Shown here: piece by piece, positions 59,887 through 64,000 of the stretch
Layout of the letters: every line of letters starts with the position of its first letter
Numbering within the stretch: position 1 is the stretch's first letter
Origin: Pseudevernia furfuracea
Lineage: Eukaryota; Ascomycota; Lecanoromycetes; Lecanorales; Parmeliaceae
Direction of reading: 5' to 3'
NCBI GenBank assembly: GCA_022315425.1
Contig: JAIUPT010000035.1
Span: 682,001 to 746,000, forward strand
DNA length: 64,000 nt
The notes under the pieces: model-generated
What the model was told of the DNA's origin: nothing
What the model saw: the letters and a program-made list of their open reading frames with translations, nothing else
Databases searched by the model: none
Program-made: the position numbers and the translations under genes

Positions 59887-60932
59887 TCAGTCACCTTCAA
59901 CACCGTTGGTAGCCTGCTGCGCCTTCCAGCCCTCAATATCAAAATGGAAAGCGCGATCGCGATCTGGCGCTGCCGCTCTGCCAGTCGCATCGTACAATGT
60001 CCTCTCCACGAAAGTTACTCGACCTTGACGACTCACGAGCACAATGGTCTGCTTTTGCGTGCCATACACACCGTCAAGGTCAAGTTTCGTCTCTGCTGCT
60101 TTTGCCCGGTTCTCGACAGTAACATGCTGATCACTTTTGCCAGTAGCCAGACCCTCAGCTCTCGATGCCTGCGCGCCCTCCCCTCCGATCGCCGGTATAA
60201 AGATGCTCTTGCGCAATTCCTGCACGTAGCTATCCCATGGATAATCGTTAGGCTTCCGAGGCAACACATCGTCGTCCAAGATGCGGAACAAATTTTCCAT
60301 GAGACTGGCTTGCGATCTTTGCTCCGAGAGATCCTGCTTGATGGCAGAAGACAAGAGCGCTTCTCCTTTAAACACCTTTGGCCAAGACCTGTTCCCAAAA
60401 GCTGCATTGCTCAGCCCGATTGTTTCGCCCCTATCTTTTGCAATCCAGGCTGTGTCCTCCACATTTGGTGTGCGATTTGAAATGACCGCAAGCGGCTCTC
60501 CAACCTTCCCACATACGAGGCTGAAGCCGCCGACACCCTTCAAGCCCTCACCGTCAACAAGGTCGTGGATAAAATCTTGGATCCCATCCGAGCTGTGAGG
60601 AGGTTGAGTCAGGAACGCATTGACCATGCCACCCCTACTCCTAGCTTCAGGCTTAACGATGCCTTCTTCTCGAAAGTTGGTCAAGACCGCGATCCGGCCT
60701 TGTTTGGTGATACCAAGCCATGTGCCTTGCTCCTTGCGCTGGAGGTCACGGCCTCCGAGGACGTTCTCGTTGGGTGAGACCCACCAATTAGCCGGCGCTG
60801 TTGGGCGGGCGAGGAACTCCTGATGTGCTCTCAGCTACCGGAGAGACTAGGAGTCGCTCGGCGTACATCACGGTTGTTGATCAGGATCAAAGCATAATCC
60901 GGATGTGCAGTCGAAAAGATGGCGATGCACAT
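59887..60932 (-). CDS. TANGO2/NRDE-family protein
   Basis: Exon 1 (60932-60867) and exon 2 (60819-59887), with a 47-nt intron, encode 332 residues. The N-terminus is MCIAIFSTAHPDYALILINNRD, and the intron falls between Asp22 and the next codon. The spliced product therefore reads NRDEF, the family's Asn-Arg-Asp-Glu signature, with an N-terminal Cys at position 2 as is typical. Further blocks are NENVLGGRDLQ, GTWLGITKQGRIAVLTNFRE and the terminal GRVTFVERTLYD. TANGO2 relatives influence Golgi organisation and, in some organisms, acyl-CoA or heme handling, but no enzyme activity is established. The intron splitting the motif is notable. The family call is firm. Confidence 0.9.
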
Positions 60933-61660
60933 GCTCGCAGCAGTCGTGCCAGCACACCGTGCAGAATGCAGCAAACGCCTGTACAAGTGAGGTGAAACGA
61001 AGCGAGTACACCAAGGCCAGAAGCTGGCGAGGTGCAGGGACTAGAAAACGCCACGAATACAAGCTACGGGAAGACTACTGCTCAAGCAAAAGAAATATAC
61101 ACGATACTCGAAACCGCACGGGAGCACGAAAACAGAAAGAGTGTCGTCGCCGATTGGATGTATGTGTCAAAGATGAAAGGTCGAAGGTCACAGTTTCAGT
61201 CTGGCAGATATGAAGAATACAAGGCCCAAACCTTCATTCACAATTTCACTCCTTCAATTGTAAGACATGAGGTTCTCCGGGCCGGAGAAGAAGGGCAAAA
61301 TCGGGCGTTAAGAGCGGCTCTTCCTCGGGGGCGAGAGCGGGAGTACCTAATTTGTCCCCACAGCCCTATGATAGGGCTAATCGCTTGACTGGAAAGTTTG
61401 CTTTCTCAATCCTCGAGACCACCTTAAGATCACAAAATGTTCTATAACCTTCAACATTAGGTTGATCAATCAGATACTCGAATCTCGCAGTATAGAGTTG
61501 TTGAGTTGATTGCACGCTCTCAATTGATAATATGCGGACAATATTTAATGTTGTGAAAGAGGATACATATGTGAAATAAAACTTTACTCTACAAGAATTA
61601 GGCCCCTTTGCTATAAGTCTTCATTGAATTATTATACTATGAAAATTATTTCTAACCCTT
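60933..61660. other. Intergenic region, right part AT-rich
   Basis: No gene seen. From about 61380 to 61660 the DNA is noticeably AT-rich and borders a decayed transporter, as expected for old or repeat-induced-mutation-affected DNA. Confidence 0.5.
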
Positions 61661-61663
61661 TAC

Positions 61664-62746
61664 ATGCTAACACTCGAGCTGCAGATTGGAAGTGGTATCA
61701 AAGCCGATCTGTTCCGACCTCATGAACGAGGCCAAGCTATTGTAGTCTGCACCCTTGCACCTCTTGTTGAAGTTGTGGTAGACCCTATCGCAGGGGGTTT
61801 CCTCGTCCAATACACATCGTGGCGATGGTGCTTCTATCTTGGTTCAATCGCCGGTGGCGCGGTCCACGTCCTCGGCTTCCCTTTTTTTCCGCGAAACTTA
61901 GGCCCCAGTTCTTCTTCAAAGAAGATGTAAACGGTCACGAAAGAGCACTCAAAATCCGGATTTGTACACCCAACATGATAGCGTGTCTCTTCTATAGCTA
62001 CTGCGCTCTAGTCTCATCAGGCCCTTCATACTGCTTGGGCCTCAATCTATTGTGCAAGTCTGGAGCCTGTACTGTGCATACATCTACGGTATGCTTTATC
62101 TCCTGATCGCAACCTTCCCAAATGTTCGGACGAATACCTACGGGGAAACCGTTTCTATTCGCTCCCTCAACTACATCTCATTATTTGTAGGAATGGGTAT
62201 AGCTTCACAATTTGGAACACGCCTCGCCGATAGGTATTACAGGAAGTCGTGTGAGAAGAGTGGCAGGCGGAGTCATCCTGAATTTCGTCTTCCTGTTCTC
62301 ATCATAGGGGTGCTGACTTTCATTCGCAGCAACATCGGCGCAGCCATTTTCGGGGCTGGTACCGTTCTGGAGATACTTTGCGCTAGGGGATACATGATTA
62401 ACACATACCAAAAGTATGCAGCAAGCGCCATGGCCGCCACCATCGTTCTGAGAAGCCTTGTAGCTTTGGCTTTGCCTCTAGCTGCCCCTAGTTTGTAAGT
62501 TCTCTGTTGCTTGCTGCCATTCATCCAGACTTATCAGGGATCTTTCCGCCTGCCTTCATTAGCCAGGAGGTCATCATTTACATTTTCTCACTGATGTATC
62601 AAACTAGATATGACAATCTCGGCTTCGGGTGGGGCAATACTCTTCTCGCATTCATTGTTATCTTCGTTGGGATCCCCGCGCCTATTCTTCTGTGGTACTA
62701 TGGCGAAGCCTTGAGGAAACGCAGTCCGTATGCGAGAGACGATTGA
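61664..62746 (+). pseudogene. 5'-truncated MFS drug transporter pseudogene
   Basis: The frame opens inside an MFS (DHA1-like) permease: DLFRPHERGQAIVV and GGFLVQYTSWRWCFYLGSI correspond to the region around membrane spans 4-6. The upstream half is absent. A one-base shift in the T-run near 61881-61888 moves to a frame that reads RET, TAG (61899-61901), APVLLQRR, then a second TAG (61995-61997) before LLRSSLIRPFILL. The later part stays open (WSLYCAYIYGMLYLL...) and would splice through a 113-nt intron (62495-62607) to GFGWGNTLL and end at 62746. The two stops, frameshift and truncation make it a relic. It probably once exported small molecules. AT-rich flanks suggest decay. Confidence 0.82.
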
Positions 62747-63614
62747 ACATGGAAAGATTTGTGGAATTTAAATAGGGGTCGTTGGAAAGATTTCCAGGCT
62801 TTTATTAAGTGCTTTTTCTGTCTTGTTCATTTCTTTTTCTTTCGAAAATTCTGATTTCAAGGGTGTATCCAAAGGGATAGGTGATATGAGATGTTGCTTC
62901 ATATTTAGAAAGCTTTGCTCTCATTCCCCTTACCTCGTATAATACATAGGCAAGCAAATAATTTGCCAAATCATAACACCAACATTCAAGCCAGCACCAT
63001 ATCCGCTGCTCGCGCAATTGTCTTACTCAGCGAGCTCCTGGTCCTTCCTGATGTTCCCTTACCAGTCTTGACACCCCACCAGAAATCGATATCTCATCGT
63101 TCTACCCCACTATTTAGCGTACCACTCCACGGTGACGTCGTCATAGCCTAGAACTCCGTCGCCTAATAGAAACCATTGAGATCTAAGCGGCCTACAAGCA
63201 GATAGAGTACCCTTCGCAACACCGGCTTTTTTAAACGTAATCGCGAAAAACGAGCTGCCCCCTTAGGGAAAGGTAAGTCACTTAATCGAATCTATAAAGA
63301 CGAAAATAAATATCCACGAATCTACAGCGTGCAAGCAGCGACGTATTGACCGAGTCCACAGTACAAAGTAGATCTAAAACTACATAAGGTACCTTATTAT
63401 CTAGACCCGAGGACCCGCTTTTTCAGCCCTATCAAAATGTCATCTGACCGTTATCGATAAGAGTTTTGCATGTAAGGCACCAACCACCAACCACCAAACA
63501 TCAAGTAAGTAGGTACTCGTCATCTGCTTCAACATCACATTCCTCTTTCTCTCCTCTATTCATCGATCCTCACTCATCCAGCTCCTTATTTAAAAGTGAA
63601 ACCTACACCAAATC
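62747..63614. other. Intergenic region upstream of the HVA22-family gene
   Basis: No gene supported; a CT-rich stretch near 63530-63600 is probably the promoter of the next gene. Confidence 0.5.
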
Positions 63615-64000
63615 ATGGGCCTGTTCGATATTGTTCCAAACCTGCTCTCGTAAGTCAAGCATCAAGTATCAAGCGATGCCCCACCTTGGCACCTTTGATG
63701 TTTGCTGCATGCCCAAAGCTTTCGTATCCGCTCAAAGCATTGCCCTGACAGATTGCTAGGTCCATCATCACCATCCTCTTCCCAATTTTCGCTTCCTACA
63801 AGGCCCTTCGTACCTCGGATCCTGCTCAATTGACACCATGGCTCATGTACTGGGTCGTTCTCTCATGTTTTTCCCTGGTTGAGTCGTGGACATGGTTCAT
63901 TCTAGCATGGTAACAGCCAATCTTTCTCCGCTACACTGGAATATCGAACTGAGAATCATTAGGCTACCCTTCTACTCCTCCCTCCGTCTCCTCCTCCTCT
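63615..64000 (+). CDS. TB2/DP1/HVA22 family (Yop1/REEP-like) ER-shaping protein, 5' end only
   Basis: Exons 63615-63649, 63760-63909 and 63963 onward (running off the window) keep frame through introns of 110 and 53 nt. The start MGLFDIVPNLLS leads to two hydrophobic segments (SIITILFPIFASYKAL; WLMYWVVLSCFSLVESWTW). The motif LTPWLMYWVV is typical of DP1/Yop1/HVA22 proteins, which insert as hairpins and curve ER tubules. About 74 residues are visible. The downstream part is outside the window. Confidence 0.85.

Overview
The window looks like nuclear DNA of a filamentous ascomycete (Pezizomycotina). Genes are broken by short GT-AG introns (mostly 46-120 nt) and lie on both strands. The recognisable proteins are typical eukaryotic or fungal families: Sam50, Ubc6, YIP1, a Med27-like Mediator subunit, a DEAH-type helicase, a cytochrome c heme lyase, a UbiB/ABC1 kinase-like protein, and fungal-type Myb and homeobox proteins. 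I cannot name the class or species from sequence alone. Exon models were built by hand from splice signals, reading-frame continuity and family motifs; nearly all close in frame.

Left part (1-18.4 kb) is gene-poor and accessory-like. A homeobox transcription factor (968-2995, with an in-frame TAA) is followed by a 5.3 kb gene-free stretch. Then come a secreted multicopper oxidase of the Abr1/laccase type (8322-10447), a secreted SnoaL-like protein (12037-12731, minus) and an alpha/beta hydrolase closely resembling the conidial-pigment hydrolase Ayg1 (14689-16244, minus). Ayg1- and Abr1-type enzymes within about 4.3 kb of each other suggest a piece of a DHN-melanin-like pigment locus without its polyketide synthase. 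A 0.36 kb inverted-repeat element with TA target duplications (a likely MITE) sits next to the hydrolase.

Middle part (18.4-36.4 kb) is mostly housekeeping: a CCCH-type zinc-finger protein, Sam50 and Ubc6 as a divergent pair, an amino-acid permease with ten exons, an 856-residue protein with a propeller-like C-terminus, a UFD1-domain/zinc-finger protein and YIP1. A decayed NRPS fragment lies between Ubc6 and the permease.

Right part (36.4-64 kb) holds a Myb/SANT protein whose third repeat is split by a frameshift, a small ORF with in-frame TAG, a second SnoaL/NTF2-like protein, a dsRNA-type DEAH/DEVH helicase with a GC-AG intron, an ABC1-kinase/heme-lyase divergent pair (both mitochondrial), a multi-pass membrane protein, a Med27-like gene convergent with a small basic protein, a TANGO2/NRDE protein, a decayed MFS transporter with AT-rich flank, and the 5' end of a TB2/DP1/HVA22 (Yop1/REEP-like) gene running off the window. 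Microsatellites are frequent in the intergenic DNA.
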